This document shows, piece after piece, positions 24,835 through 32,534 of a stretch of 35,280 bases of DNA; within the stretch, counting starts at the first letter, position 1, and each line of letters begins with the position of its first letter. Both the position numbers and the translations under genes were made by a program. The notes beneath the pieces were generated by a model. That model worked only from the letters and a program-made list of their open reading frames with translations, searched no databases and had not been told where the DNA came from. This DNA is from an uncultured Chloroflexota bacterium (GTDB lineage Bacteria > Chloroflexota > Chloroflexia > Chloroflexales > Roseiflexaceae): assembly GCA_937876225.1 (NCBI GenBank), contig CALFIC010000140.1, positions 1-35,280 on the forward strand, in the 5' to 3' direction.

Positions 24835-25555
24835 ACTCTATCCCGCCATCGACATCCACCAAGGGCGCTGTGTACGCTTGACCCAAGGCGATTATGCCAC
24901 CGCCAATGTCTATGATGAATCCCCCGCCAATGCAGCGCGACGTTGGGTCGAGGCCGGCGCCACCCAATTACACGTGGTCGACCTCGATGGTGCCAAAGCT
25001 GGCCACCCCGTCAATCTCGAGGCTATCGCCGCGATTACAGCCGCCGTCTCTATCCCCATCCAGTTAGGTGGGGGTATCCGCACCCACGAAAACGTCGCCA
25101 CGGTGCGCCAATTGGGCGTCACGCGGGTCATTATCGGCACCAAAGCAGTCCAATCTCCGGAGTTTGTAGCCGAACTGGTTGCCCAACACGGCGAAGCCAT
25201 CATCGTAGGGGTAGACGCCCGTGACGGCTTCGTGCAAACGGAAGGCTGGCTAGATGGATCGCAGGTCAGTGCAAGTGATTTGGTGGCACAGATGCGCGAA
25301 CTAGGAGTCGCTCGGGTGATTTATACCGATATCAGTCGTGACGGCACCCTCAGTGAACCCAATTACGCCGCTACTGCCGCATTACTCCACCCCGCTGGCC
25401 CCAAAATCATTGCATCAGGGGGTGTGAGCCACGTCGATCAACTTGTTACCCTCGCCCGACTCGGAATTCATGGCGCAATCGTCGGCAAAGCACTCTATAC
25501 CGGCGCCATCGCCCTACCCAACGCATTAGAATTACTTGCAAAGGAGTCACACTAA
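24827..25555 (+). CDS. hisA: ProFAR isomerase
   Basis: HisA isomerises ProFAR to PRFAR in histidine synthesis. The 242-residue (beta/alpha)8 protein has the catalytic aspartates in YPAIDIHQGRCVRL and VIYTDISRDGT, with phosphate-binding GGGIRT and IIASGGVS. It overlaps hisH by 8 bp and shares one base with the next start (TAATG), so all three genes are translationally linked. No signs of PriA-type dual function can be judged from sequence alone. Confidence 0.97.
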   Translation: MFELYPAIDIHQGRCVRLTQGDYATANVYDESPANAARRWVEAGATQLHVVDLDGAKAGHPVNLEAIAAITAAVSIPIQLGGGIRTHENVATVRQLGVTRVIIGTKAVQSPEFVAELVAQHGEAIIVGVDARDGFVQTEGWLDGSQVSASDLVAQMRELGVARVIYTDISRDGTLSEPNYAATAALLHPAGPKIIASGGVSHVDQLVTLARLGIHGAIVGKALYTGAIALPNALELLAKESH

Positions 25556-26667
25556 TGAGCGACAACAATACCTCCAATCTCAGCGCCAAATACGAAGAAG
25601 AGCGTAATCGGTCAAGCAACCAATCACAAATTAGTCATTTGCAAGGCCAAATCGACGAATTGCGTCGCCTGCTCCGTGACCAAGGCCAAAAATACCAACT
25701 GGCCATTGAACAGGTGCGCAAAAACGACCAAGCCAATGCCGATATGGAGACCCAGTTTTCTCGCCAGAGCCAAGAACTCAGCCAAACCATCGACGGTTTT
25801 CGCCGTGACATGGGTAGCCTACGCAAGGAATTCGCAAGCACGTTGGTCAAAGTCGAAGATGGCATCCAACCCATTCGCGACATGCAGGCCCAAATCCAAG
25901 AACTCGGCATCGCCCGCAAAGACGACCGCGTGTCAGTCGCCACGTTGATTAATCGTTTGGCCGAGACAGAACAAAAAATCGGCGCCTTGTTTGCCTTGAT
26001 ACGCGAAGCCGACGAACGCTACCGCAGTGTCGTCACCCGCCTCGAAACCTTCCAGTCTGCCGAAGATACCCGGCGGGCCGAACTGCGCAAAATCCTCGAA
26101 GAAGTCCAAATCGAAAAACAACAACTACGCCGTCAAGCCGTCGAAAACCAACAACTGGTCGCAGACAGCAAATATATCCTCAGCGAACAACAAAGCCGCT
26201 TGATTCGCCTCGATGACTTCCGTAGCCAAATCGACAAAGTCACCACCGAAATCCCCGAGCAAGTCAAAAACCTTGACACCAAAATCACTACCATTGGCCA
26301 AGAAACGAAGCAAGTCGAACGCCTCGCCTCTGAGCACTATTTGGCCAATCAACAACGCATCGAAGAAATTCGCCTGCAACAAGAAGAAAAACTTACCAGC
26401 CTCCAAGACACCGAAGACCGTCAATTCCGCCAAATCACTACGTGGATCGAACGCATTGACACCAACGTCCGCGATCTCGAACAACGCCTCACCCGCACCT
26501 ACAACCGCCTCGAAAACCTCCAACATGATCACGCCAGTCACTTTAATGACATCGAAACCCGTGAAATGGAGTTGCTCAGCGCAAGTGTCAAAACCATGCA
26601 AACTATGCTTGAGCGTATCAAAGCAGAGCGCCCCAACCAATCAGCTCCCGATGGAAAGAGTCGCTAA
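25555..26667 (+). CDS. Coiled-coil protein of unknown function between hisA and hisF
   Basis: The 370-residue protein is almost entirely predicted coiled coil: long heptad stretches rich in Gln, Glu, Arg and Leu (ISHLQGQIDELRRLLRDQGQ; TRTYNRLENLQHDHASHF). It has no signal peptide, membrane segment or enzyme motif. Codon use looks like the neighbours. It starts on the hisA stop (TAATG) after an AAAGGAG-like site and ends two bases before hisF, so it is fully part of the his run. A scaffold or filament-like role is possible but is only an inference from shape. Confidence 0.85.
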   Translation: MSDNNTSNLSAKYEEERNRSSNQSQISHLQGQIDELRRLLRDQGQKYQLAIEQVRKNDQANADMETQFSRQSQELSQTIDGFRRDMGSLRKEFASTLVKVEDGIQPIRDMQAQIQELGIARKDDRVSVATLINRLAETEQKIGALFALIREADERYRSVVTRLETFQSAEDTRRAELRKILEEVQIEKQQLRRQAVENQQLVADSKYILSEQQSRLIRLDDFRSQIDKVTTEIPEQVKNLDTKITTIGQETKQVERLASEHYLANQQRIEEIRLQQEEKLTSLQDTEDRQFRQITTWIERIDTNVRDLEQRLTRTYNRLENLQHDHASHFNDIETREMELLSASVKTMQTMLERIKAERPNQSAPDGKSR

Positions 26668-26669
26668 TC

Positions 26670-27443
26670 ATGTTGAAACGCCGCATTATTCCCTGCCTCG
26701 ATGTCAAGGCTGGGCGGGTCGTCAAGGGCGTCTCATTCGTCGATCACCGTGACGCCGGTGACCCCGTCGTCCTTGCCGCCTACTACAACGATAGTGGCGC
26801 CGATGAATTGGTTTTTTATGACATTACGGCCAGCTCTGACGAACGCAATATCATGGTAGAGGTGGTCGAACGCACTGCGGCTCAAGTCTTTATCCCACTC
26901 ACTGTTGGTGGTGGCATCCGCACCGTCGACGACATGTATCGCATGTTGCGCGCTGGTGCCGACAAAATATCCATCAATACGGCCGCCGTCCTCAACCCGC
27001 AACTCATCAGCGACGGTGCCAAGCGCTTTGGCAGTCAATGCATCGTGTTGTCGATCGATGTCCGCCGTGTGCCCGATAACGATGGTGCACCCCAGTGGCA
27101 AGTATTTACCCACACTGGCGCCAACGCCCGCTCTACCGGCATTGATGCCGTACAGTGGGCCATTCGGGGCGCCGAATTGGGTGCTGGCGAATTAGTCATC
27201 AATAGCATGGATGCCGACGGTACCTATGGCGGCTACGACATCGCCTTACTGCATACCATCTCGAGTCAAGTGGGCATCCCCGTCATTGCTTCAGGGGGCG
27301 CCGGCACACCACAGCACCTCTATGATGGGTTTGTCCTCGGGGGCGCCGACGCCGTCCTCGCCGCCAGTATTTTTCATTTTGGCAACTATACAATTGCCCA
27401 AGTCAAGGCCGATTTGCACAATCGTGGCTTGGCGATGAGGTAA
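26670..27443 (+). CDS. hisF: Imidazole glycerol phosphate synthase, cyclase subunit
   Basis: HisF uses ammonia from HisH to form imidazole glycerol phosphate and AICAR. The 257-residue barrel has catalytic Asp11 in RRIIPCLDVKAGRVVKG and the second aspartate in IVLSIDVRRV, with TVGGGIRTVDD and VIASGGAG for phosphate binding. HisH lies upstream in the same run, separated by hisA and the coiled-coil gene. Length is normal. Confidence 0.98.
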   Translation: MLKRRIIPCLDVKAGRVVKGVSFVDHRDAGDPVVLAAYYNDSGADELVFYDITASSDERNIMVEVVERTAAQVFIPLTVGGGIRTVDDMYRMLRAGADKISINTAAVLNPQLISDGAKRFGSQCIVLSIDVRRVPDNDGAPQWQVFTHTGANARSTGIDAVQWAIRGAELGAGELVINSMDADGTYGGYDIALLHTISSQVGIPVIASGGAGTPQHLYDGFVLGGADAVLAASIFHFGNYTIAQVKADLHNRGLAMR

Positions 27444-27447
27444 CATT

Positions 27448-28131
27448 ATGCAAATCACCATTCGTTATTTTGCCGCTCACCGTGAAATTAGTGGCGTACA
27501 AAGCGAAGTGCTCGATGTGCCAGACACCAGCACCCTCGCCGACGTCTGGCAGTTGCTCGAGCAACGCTACCCCGCATTGGCGCCCTATCGTAATCGGGTG
27601 TTGCTCGCCCAAAACGAACGTTTCGTCCCCGCCACGACCACCCTCAATGCCGGTGATGTGGTAGCATTTATCCCGCCCGTGAGTGGTGGAAGTACCACAC
27701 CACTATTCCTCGTCACCCATGCCCCCCTCGACCCCGCCCCGCTAGTGGAATTGGTTGGCGCACCGGGGATAGGGGCGATTGTGACATTTAGTGGTACGGT
27801 GCGTGATCATTTTGGCGAACGGAGCACCGCCCGCCTCGAATACGAGGCCTATAGCGAAATGGCCACCGCGGTCCTCGCCGATATCGCCGCCGATGCCACC
27901 CAGCGCTTTGGGTTGGGCAAGGTCGCCATACATCATCGCATCGGTATCCTCGAAATCGGCGACGTGGCAGTAATCGTCGTCGTGGCCTCTGCCCACCGTG
28001 GGCCAGCCTTACAAGCCACCGCATGGATTATGGATCGCATCAAAGAAATTGCCCCTATTTGGAAAAAAGAACACTGGGCCGATGGTGAAAATGAATGGGT
28101 AGGACACGAATCTGACCGGCCAACAACCTAA
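27448..28131 (+). CDS. MoaD-MoaE fusion (molybdopterin synthase)
   Basis: Both molybdopterin synthase subunits are in one 227-residue frame. Residues 1-81 are MoaD, a ubiquitin-like sulfur carrier ending in VSGGST, where Gly81 would carry the thiocarboxylate. MoaE follows from about 85, with GAIVTFSGTVRDH, VVVASAHRG and PIWKKEHW (the conserved lysines). The enzyme converts precursor Z to molybdopterin. MoaD needs a free C-terminal Gly-Gly, so the fusion implies cleavage after Gly81, as known for mycobacterial MoaX. It follows hisF by four bases, and a terminator ends the run. Confidence 0.92.
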   Translation: MQITIRYFAAHREISGVQSEVLDVPDTSTLADVWQLLEQRYPALAPYRNRVLLAQNERFVPATTTLNAGDVVAFIPPVSGGSTTPLFLVTHAPLDPAPLVELVGAPGIGAIVTFSGTVRDHFGERSTARLEYEAYSEMATAVLADIAADATQRFGLGKVAIHHRIGILEIGDVAVIVVVASAHRGPALQATAWIMDRIKEIAPIWKKEHWADGENEWVGHESDRPTT

Positions 28132-28142
28132 AATTACTACGA

Positions 28143-28184
28143 AAAACCGCTCCTCACACATTGAGCTGTGTGAGGAGCGGTTTT
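28143..28184. terminator. Shared terminator after moaD-moaE and the minus-strand small gene
   Basis: A perfect 18-bp stem (28143-28160 with 28167-28184) has the loop TTGAGC, with A-run and T-run on the two sides, between convergent units. Confidence 0.9.
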
Positions 28185-28194
28185 GTAGATTACA

Positions 28195-28374
28195 TTACTG
28201 TAGAAGTTTTTCGAAATTGGGTTGGTCGGGTTGACGATTCCATTTGCTACTCAACGATTTGATGGTTTCATCACCAATCCAATACGTCAAGAGCGACCCC
28301 AAAATCAAGCCAACCGCACTGCCAATCGCAGCTCCGAGGCTAAACGCCATAATCCGAGAACGTCCTGATTCCAT
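28195..28374 (-). CDS. 59-residue membrane peptide downstream of rsfS
   Basis: The minus-strand frame encodes a short protein: a basic start (MESGRSRIM), one glycine-rich hydrophobic segment (AFSLGAAIGSAVGLILGSLL, about residues 10-29), then a polar tail ending in NFEKLLQ. The Gly-spaced segment resembles the membrane helix of YtxH-type or Gly-zipper proteins, but I cannot assign a family. AGGA eight bases before the ATG, and a start only 11 bp after the rsfS stop, support a real gene in the same transcript. A terminator follows 11 bp beyond the stop. Confidence 0.72.
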   Translation of the reverse strand: MESGRSRIMAFSLGAAIGSAVGLILGSLLTYWIGDETIKSLSSKWNRQPDQPNFEKLLQ

Positions 28375-28385
28375 AATTCATTTCC

Positions 28386-28730
28386 TCACTGTACCACGAC
28401 GAGCGGGGTGGCGGCATCCCAAAGGCGTTCAAGGCGATAGAAATCACGCATTTCATTCGAAAAAATATGCACGACCACATCACCATAATCAAGTAATACC
28501 CAACCAGCAGACGTCATACCTTCGGTTTTTGTTTCAAGACCATATTCTTCGGCGACACCCTCGTCGACCACATCCAGCAATGATTTGAGTTGACGTTCGC
28601 TGCCACCACTACAAATCACAAAAAAATCAGCAAACGTCCGCAACGAGCGCAAATCCAACAACATGATGTCGCTGGCTTGCTTTTCTTCAAGGAGCTCGAC
28701 TACGCGTCGTGCCAATGCCTGTGTATCCAT
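28386..28730 (-). CDS. rsfS: Ribosomal silencing factor RsfS
   Basis: RsfS binds protein L14 of the large ribosomal subunit and blocks subunit joining when nutrients are low. The 114-residue protein shows the family pattern: ASDIMLLDLRSLRTFADFFVICSGGSERQ, TSAGWVLLDYGDVVVHIF and MRDFYRLERLW. The start at 28730 follows GGAG five bases upstream; the frame is open 129 bp further but that part is not conserved. It lies between cvpA and the 59-residue gene. Confidence 0.95.
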   Translation of the reverse strand: MDTQALARRVVELLEEKQASDIMLLDLRSLRTFADFFVICSGGSERQLKSLLDVVDEGVAEEYGLETKTEGMTSAGWVLLDYGDVVVHIFSNEMRDFYRLERLWDAATPLVVVQ

Positions 28731-28746
28731 GCCACTCCATTTACCA

Positions 28747-28763
28747 CGAGGTGAATCACCTCG
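28747..28763. promoter_or_regulatory. Perfect palindrome upstream of rsfS
   Basis: CGAGGTGAATCACCTCG is a 17-base perfect dyad with an 8-bp arm. It sits 17 bp before the rsfS start, next to a TATATT on the minus strand (28764-28769). It may be an operator or a 5' hairpin. Confidence 0.5.
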
Positions 28764-28809
28764 AATATACTCTATCATACTAACAAATCGTATCTGATTT
28801 GTAAATAAG

Positions 28810-29316
28810 TCAACGAAACACCACAATTCGCAAGGCAGTTTGGAGTGGTTCTGGGACAAACATCAATACCACGCCACCAAACATATATACACTTAAATTG
28901 ACCATGCCCGAGGCGCGCAACATATCAACCCAGATTTGATTCGGGAAGGCGGCCATCACTAATAGGATCATCACACTCAAAAGCACCGCTTGGAGCGCAC
29001 CTAACAATGCCCCAATCACATGGTCTATCCATCCCAGCGCAATCAATCCACAATAATGCTGAATGAGTGACGCCATGAGACTTGCGCTCCCACTCACCGC
29101 CATCATAATCAACAACACCGCAACGAGCATCGCAACGGCATCATCACCAATCATACCATGCAACGAATCTGCCACACTTGGCGCAAAACGACTCGCCACC
29201 ACAATACTCGCGAGTAATCCGGTAACTGCCAGCAGTTGACGGATTGCACCCCAATAAAACCCAAATGTCGTAAAGAGTACAATAATAGTAATTATTACAA
29301 GATCAACAGTGATCAT
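28810..29316 (-). CDS. CvpA-family membrane protein
   Basis: The 168-residue protein has four hydrophobic segments (about 4-20, 28-45, 60-85, 100-122) and the family pattern: an N-terminal GFYWGAIRQLLAVTGLLASIVVA, and a later GWIDHVIGALLGALQAVLLS. CvpA is needed for colicin V production in E. coli and is linked to envelope integrity; its molecular role is unclear. The ATG at 29316 lacks a strong ribosome binding site. It is first in a unit with rsfS. Confidence 0.82.
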   Translation of the reverse strand: MITVDLVIITIIVLFTTFGFYWGAIRQLLAVTGLLASIVVASRFAPSVADSLHGMIGDDAVAMLVAVLLIMMAVSGSASLMASLIQHYCGLIALGWIDHVIGALLGALQAVLLSVMILLVMAAFPNQIWVDMLRASGMVNLSVYMFGGVVLMFVPEPLQTALRIVVFR

Positions 29317-29357
29317 TTGAGGTTGTTGTCTCTCTCATCAGCAACAATATTATGGTA

Positions 29358-29413
29358 AGTATACCATTCTTATGTTAATTAAATTTGATAAAAACACCAA
29401 ATTTAATCCATAA
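29358..29413 (-). promoter_or_regulatory. cvpA promoter with an upstream nested palindrome
   Basis: The minus strand reads TGGTATACT at 29358-29366 (extended -10). Just upstream, ATTAAATTTG (29378-29387) and CAAATTTAAT (29398-29407) form a perfect 10-bp inverted repeat, flanked by TTATG and CATAA (29370-29374, 29409-29413). It occupies the -35 region and could be an operator. Confidence 0.5.
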
Positions 29414-29496
29414 GTATATACCCCAAGTAATACTGTACACGCATTGAATTTGTATAGTTCGTCTATTATATGTCATTTTCATGTCGCATAGACACA

Positions 29497-29527
29497 AACG
29501 GCACGGTACGTAGTGTACCGTGCCGTT
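29497..29527 (-). terminator. dnaK terminator
   Basis: A perfect 13-bp stem (29497-29509 with 29515-29527) lies 20 bp beyond the dnaK stop on the minus strand. The T-run is short (TTTGTGT). Confidence 0.75.
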
Positions 29528-29546
29528 GTCTATTTATCGAGGCGAT

Positions 29547-31418
29547 TTAGTCGACGGTATATTGGCCATCAACCACATCGCCGTCTGCGGGCGGAGTACC
29601 CGAACCATCACCGGAGTTTGCGGCAGTGGCTTGTTGGGTGGCTTGACCCATCAATTGAGCGAGTTCTTCACCGGTGCTCTTCATCAACGATTCGTTTTCG
29701 TTGCCGATGGCCGTACGCAATTCGGCAATGACGGTGCGAATCTTTTCAGCCAGGGTGGCATCGATTTTGCCAGCCAAATCGTTGAGTGATTTTTCGCTGT
29801 CATACGCCATGCTATCTGAGCGATTCTTGAGTTCGATCATTTCGCGTTTGCGGCGATCGTCCTCGGCATGGGATTGGGCATCACGGACCATGCGCTCGAC
29901 TTCGTCTTTGTTGAGATTAGTGCTAGCGGTGATGGTAATGCGTTGTTCCTTGCTGGTGGCTTGGTCCTTGGCCGACACATTGAGGATACCGTTGGCATCG
30001 ATGTCGAAGGTGACTTCGATTTTTGGCATACCACGGGGTGCCGACGGGATACCTTCGAGGCGGAAGCGTCCCAAGGTCATGTTGTCAGTAGCCAAATCAC
30101 GCTCGCCTTGCAAGATATGGATGTCGACGGCGGTTTGACTGTCGGCAGCCGTCGAGAAAATCTCACTCTTGCGGGTCGGAATCGTGGTGTTGCGCTCGAT
30201 CAAGCGGGTCATCACGCCACCCAAGGTTTCGACACCGAGGGACAACGGCGTCACGTCCAACAACACGACATCTTTGATATCGCCGCCCAACACGCCGGCT
30301 TGGATGGCGGCACCGATAGCCACCACTTCGTCGGGGTTAACGCTCTTGTTGGGCTCTTTGTTGGTGAGCTTGCGCACCAATTCTTGCACCACCGGCATAC
30401 GGGTCGAACCACCCACCAATACCACTTCGTCGAGGGCACTGGCTTGCAAGCCAGCGTCACGCAACGCTTGGATGACGGGGTTCTTGAGGCGCTCGGTCAA
30501 TTCGGCCGTGAGTTGTTCAAACTTGGCCCGTGACAAACGCATCTGCAAGTGCTTGGGACCACTGGCATCAGCCGTGATGAAGGGCAAGTTGAGCTCGGTT
30601 TCGGACATATTCGAAAGTTCGATTTTGGCCTTTTCGGCGGCTTCTTTGAGGCGTTGGAGCGCTTGACGATCCTTGCCCAAATCGATGCCTTGGTCTTTGC
30701 GGAACTCGTCGATCATCCAAACTACCACGCGTTGGTCGTAGTCGTCGCCGCCGAGGTGGGTGTCACCGTTGGTGGCTTTGACTTCGACGACGCCATCACC
30801 CACTTCGAGGACCGACACGTCAAACGTACCACCACCAAGGTCAAAGACCAAAATGGTTTCGTCTTTCTTTTTGTCGAGACCATATGCCAAGGCAGCGGCA
30901 GTTGGTTCGTTGATGATGCGCAACACTTCGAGGCCTGCGATTTTGCCGGCATCTTTGGTGGCTTGGCGTTGGCTGTCATTGAAGTAGGCTGGAACCGTGA
31001 TGACGGCTTTGGTGACGGGCTCGCCCAAATAGGCTTCGGCATCGGCCTTGAGCTTCTGCAAGACCATGGCAGAGATTTCTTGGGGGGCGTATTCTTTGCT
31101 GGTGTTGCTCGAGACGATGCGCACATCGTTGCGGCCACCTTGGTTAACTTTGTAGGGCACCATTTCACGTTCTTGGGTAATTTCGTCGTAGGTGCGGCCA
31201 ATGAAGCGTTTGATGGAATAAAGAGTGTTTTCAGCATTAATAGTGGCTTGGCGTTTGGCGGTTTGACCGACTAAGCGCTCGCCGCTCTTGGTGAATGCCA
31301 CAATCGACGGGGTGGTGCGATTGCCTTCGGAACTGGGGATGACCACTGCATCGCCACCTTCCATCACGGCAACACAAGAATTCGTCGTGCCTAAGTCAAT
31401 ACCAACAATCTTACTCAT
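29547..31418 (-). CDS. dnaK: Hsp70 chaperone DnaK
   Basis: DnaK binds and releases unfolded proteins in an ATP cycle. In the 623-residue protein, the nucleotide-binding domain (1-380) has GIDLGTTNSCVAVMEGG, FDLGGGTFDVSVLE and VVLVGGSTRMPVVQ. The linker is DVVLLDVTPLSLG. The substrate-binding domain and a helical lid follow, and a Gly/Ala/Asp-rich tail ends in DGQYTVD. The ribosome binding site is AGGGG about 11 bases upstream of the ATG. Unlike most bacteria, grpE and dnaJ are not adjacent; it appears to be a single-gene unit. This may be one of several DnaK copies. Confidence 0.98.
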   Translation of the reverse strand: MSKIVGIDLGTTNSCVAVMEGGDAVVIPSSEGNRTTPSIVAFTKSGERLVGQTAKRQATINAENTLYSIKRFIGRTYDEITQEREMVPYKVNQGGRNDVRIVSSNTSKEYAPQEISAMVLQKLKADAEAYLGEPVTKAVITVPAYFNDSQRQATKDAGKIAGLEVLRIINEPTAAALAYGLDKKKDETILVFDLGGGTFDVSVLEVGDGVVEVKATNGDTHLGGDDYDQRVVVWMIDEFRKDQGIDLGKDRQALQRLKEAAEKAKIELSNMSETELNLPFITADASGPKHLQMRLSRAKFEQLTAELTERLKNPVIQALRDAGLQASALDEVVLVGGSTRMPVVQELVRKLTNKEPNKSVNPDEVVAIGAAIQAGVLGGDIKDVVLLDVTPLSLGVETLGGVMTRLIERNTTIPTRKSEIFSTAADSQTAVDIHILQGERDLATDNMTLGRFRLEGIPSAPRGMPKIEVTFDIDANGILNVSAKDQATSKEQRITITASTNLNKDEVERMVRDAQSHAEDDRRKREMIELKNRSDSMAYDSEKSLNDLAGKIDATLAEKIRTVIAELRTAIGNENESLMKSTGEELAQLMGQATQQATAANSGDGSGTPPADGDVVDGQYTVD

Positions 31419-31532
31419 GGTGTGTAAATACCCCTCTTATAATTAAATTTGCCGTACAGTCGCATCAGCGTAATTATGCGTTGATGACGCTAGGTAATTC
31501 GCACCGTATCAGTACGAATCCGGTATGTCTTA

Positions 31533-31589
31533 ATTGTAGCGAATTCAAACGCATCTGCAATAGCACTCATATTAGAAATGTGTATGAGT
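31533..31589 (-). promoter_or_regulatory. Possible dnaK promoter and CIRCE-like halves
   Basis: On the minus strand TTGCAG (31555-31560) and TACAAT (31533-31538) are spaced by 16 bp. Upstream, ACTCATA (31565-31571) and TATGAGT (31583-31589) form an inverted repeat. TAGCACTC and GAGTCGTAA around it resemble the CIRCE heat-shock operator, but the spacing is 17 rather than 9. Confidence 0.35.
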
Positions 31590-31603
31590 CGTAATAATTG
31601 AAA

Positions 31604-31755
31604 ATGGAAAATGGCTAATTAAAAACGGAAGCCATTCATGTCTCGCACAGGGCACACAGCGCACACAGAGGCGTTTTGTTGATTGATGTGCGCCGACATA
31701 ATGTCAGACCATGCGATACGCACGTCCCGCTTCCGACTTCACAACACATCATTTC
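31604..31755. repeat. 152-bp tandem repeat, copy 1
   Basis: This unit is followed immediately by a second copy with the same length and no gaps; I count about seven differences (about 95% identity). It contains GCGCACACAGAGGCG and CGCTTCCGACTTCAC. No gene is supported. Confidence 0.85.
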
Positions 31756-31907
31756 ATGGAAAATGGCTAATTAAAAACGGAAGCCATTCATGTCTCACGG
31801 AGGGCACACAGCGCACACAGAGGCGTTTTGTTGATTGATGTGCGCCGATATAATGTCAGACCATGCGATACGCACTTCTCGCTTCCGACTTCACAACACA
31901 TCATTCC
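31756..31907. repeat. 152-bp tandem repeat, copy 2
   Basis: Second copy of the unit at 31604-31755, head to tail. Short open frames here are not supported as genes. The remaining gap 31908-32007 holds only the aroQ leader. Confidence 0.85.
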
Positions 31908-32007
31908 ATGACAAAGGAAGCATTGGAGACGAAGCGCCGGATTGGCATACGCAGACATTGTTTTTCTCATACAATAACAACAACACGTGACAAAAAAGGA
32001 AACCACT

Positions 32008-32445
32008 ATGCGCATCCTGGTGTTAAATGGTCCCAACCTCAATATGCTGGGGACCCGTGAGCCCCATATTTATGGCGCCACTACGTTGGCAGATATCGAA
32101 CAGGCCTTGACGGCGCGGGCGGCGCGAGCCAATGCGAGCGTCTATTGCGTGCAATCGAATCATGAAGGGGTGCTGATTGATACCATCCAACAAGAGCATG
32201 CTGCCAGCCAAGGCATCATCATCAACCCAGGGGCGTTTACCCATTACAGTTATGCCATCCGCGATGCATTGAGTGCGGTGGCATGTCCAATTATCGAGGT
32301 ACATATTTCGAATGTCTACAAACGCGAACCGTTTCGCCATCATTCAGTGATTGCGCCGATTGCCACGGGGCAGATGGCGGGGTTGGGATGGCAGGGGTAC
32401 CTGATGGCGTTGGAGTGGTTGTTATTGACACAATCACATAATTAA
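32008..32445 (+). CDS. aroQ: Type II 3-dehydroquinate dehydratase
   Basis: AroQ converts 3-dehydroquinate to 3-dehydroshikimate in the shikimate pathway. The 145-residue protein has ILVLNGPNLNMLGTREPHIYG with Arg17 and Tyr22, NPGAFTHYSYAIRDAL and EVHISNVYKREPFRHHS with catalytic His99. AAGGA (31996-32000) lies seven bases before the ATG at 32008; an in-frame GTG at 31987 is less likely. It is apparently monocistronic, as accB has its own promoter. Confidence 0.97.
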   Translation: MRILVLNGPNLNMLGTREPHIYGATTLADIEQALTARAARANASVYCVQSNHEGVLIDTIQQEHAASQGIIINPGAFTHYSYAIRDALSAVACPIIEVHISNVYKREPFRHHSVIAPIATGQMAGLGWQGYLMALEWLLLTQSHN

Positions 32446-32476
32446 ATTGCCGCAGCACATATAATCCAAGCCTGCG

Positions 32477-32508
32477 TGGTATAATGCGCTACAGCGATTG
32501 TAACAATC
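32477..32508 (+). promoter_or_regulatory. accB promoter with a dyad at the transcription start
   Basis: TGGTATAAT (32477-32485) is a full consensus extended -10. GATTG (32496-32500) and CAATC (32504-32508) form a dyad just after the expected start of transcription. Confidence 0.6.
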
Positions 32509-32534
32509 ATGATAGGTGGAGTAACGACAATCAT

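Noticed and set aside
30549..31274. 241-codon frame opposite dnaK
   Set aside because: Long antisense frames opposite dnaK are a known by-product of its codon use; no independent support.
31561..31595. Canonical CIRCE element before dnaK
   Set aside because: The half-sites are imperfect and 17 bp apart instead of 9, so I list it only as CIRCE-like.
31788..32060. Open frames inside the second 152-bp repeat
   Set aside because: They depend on repeat DNA, extend into the aroQ leader, and are not matched by equivalent frames in copy 1.
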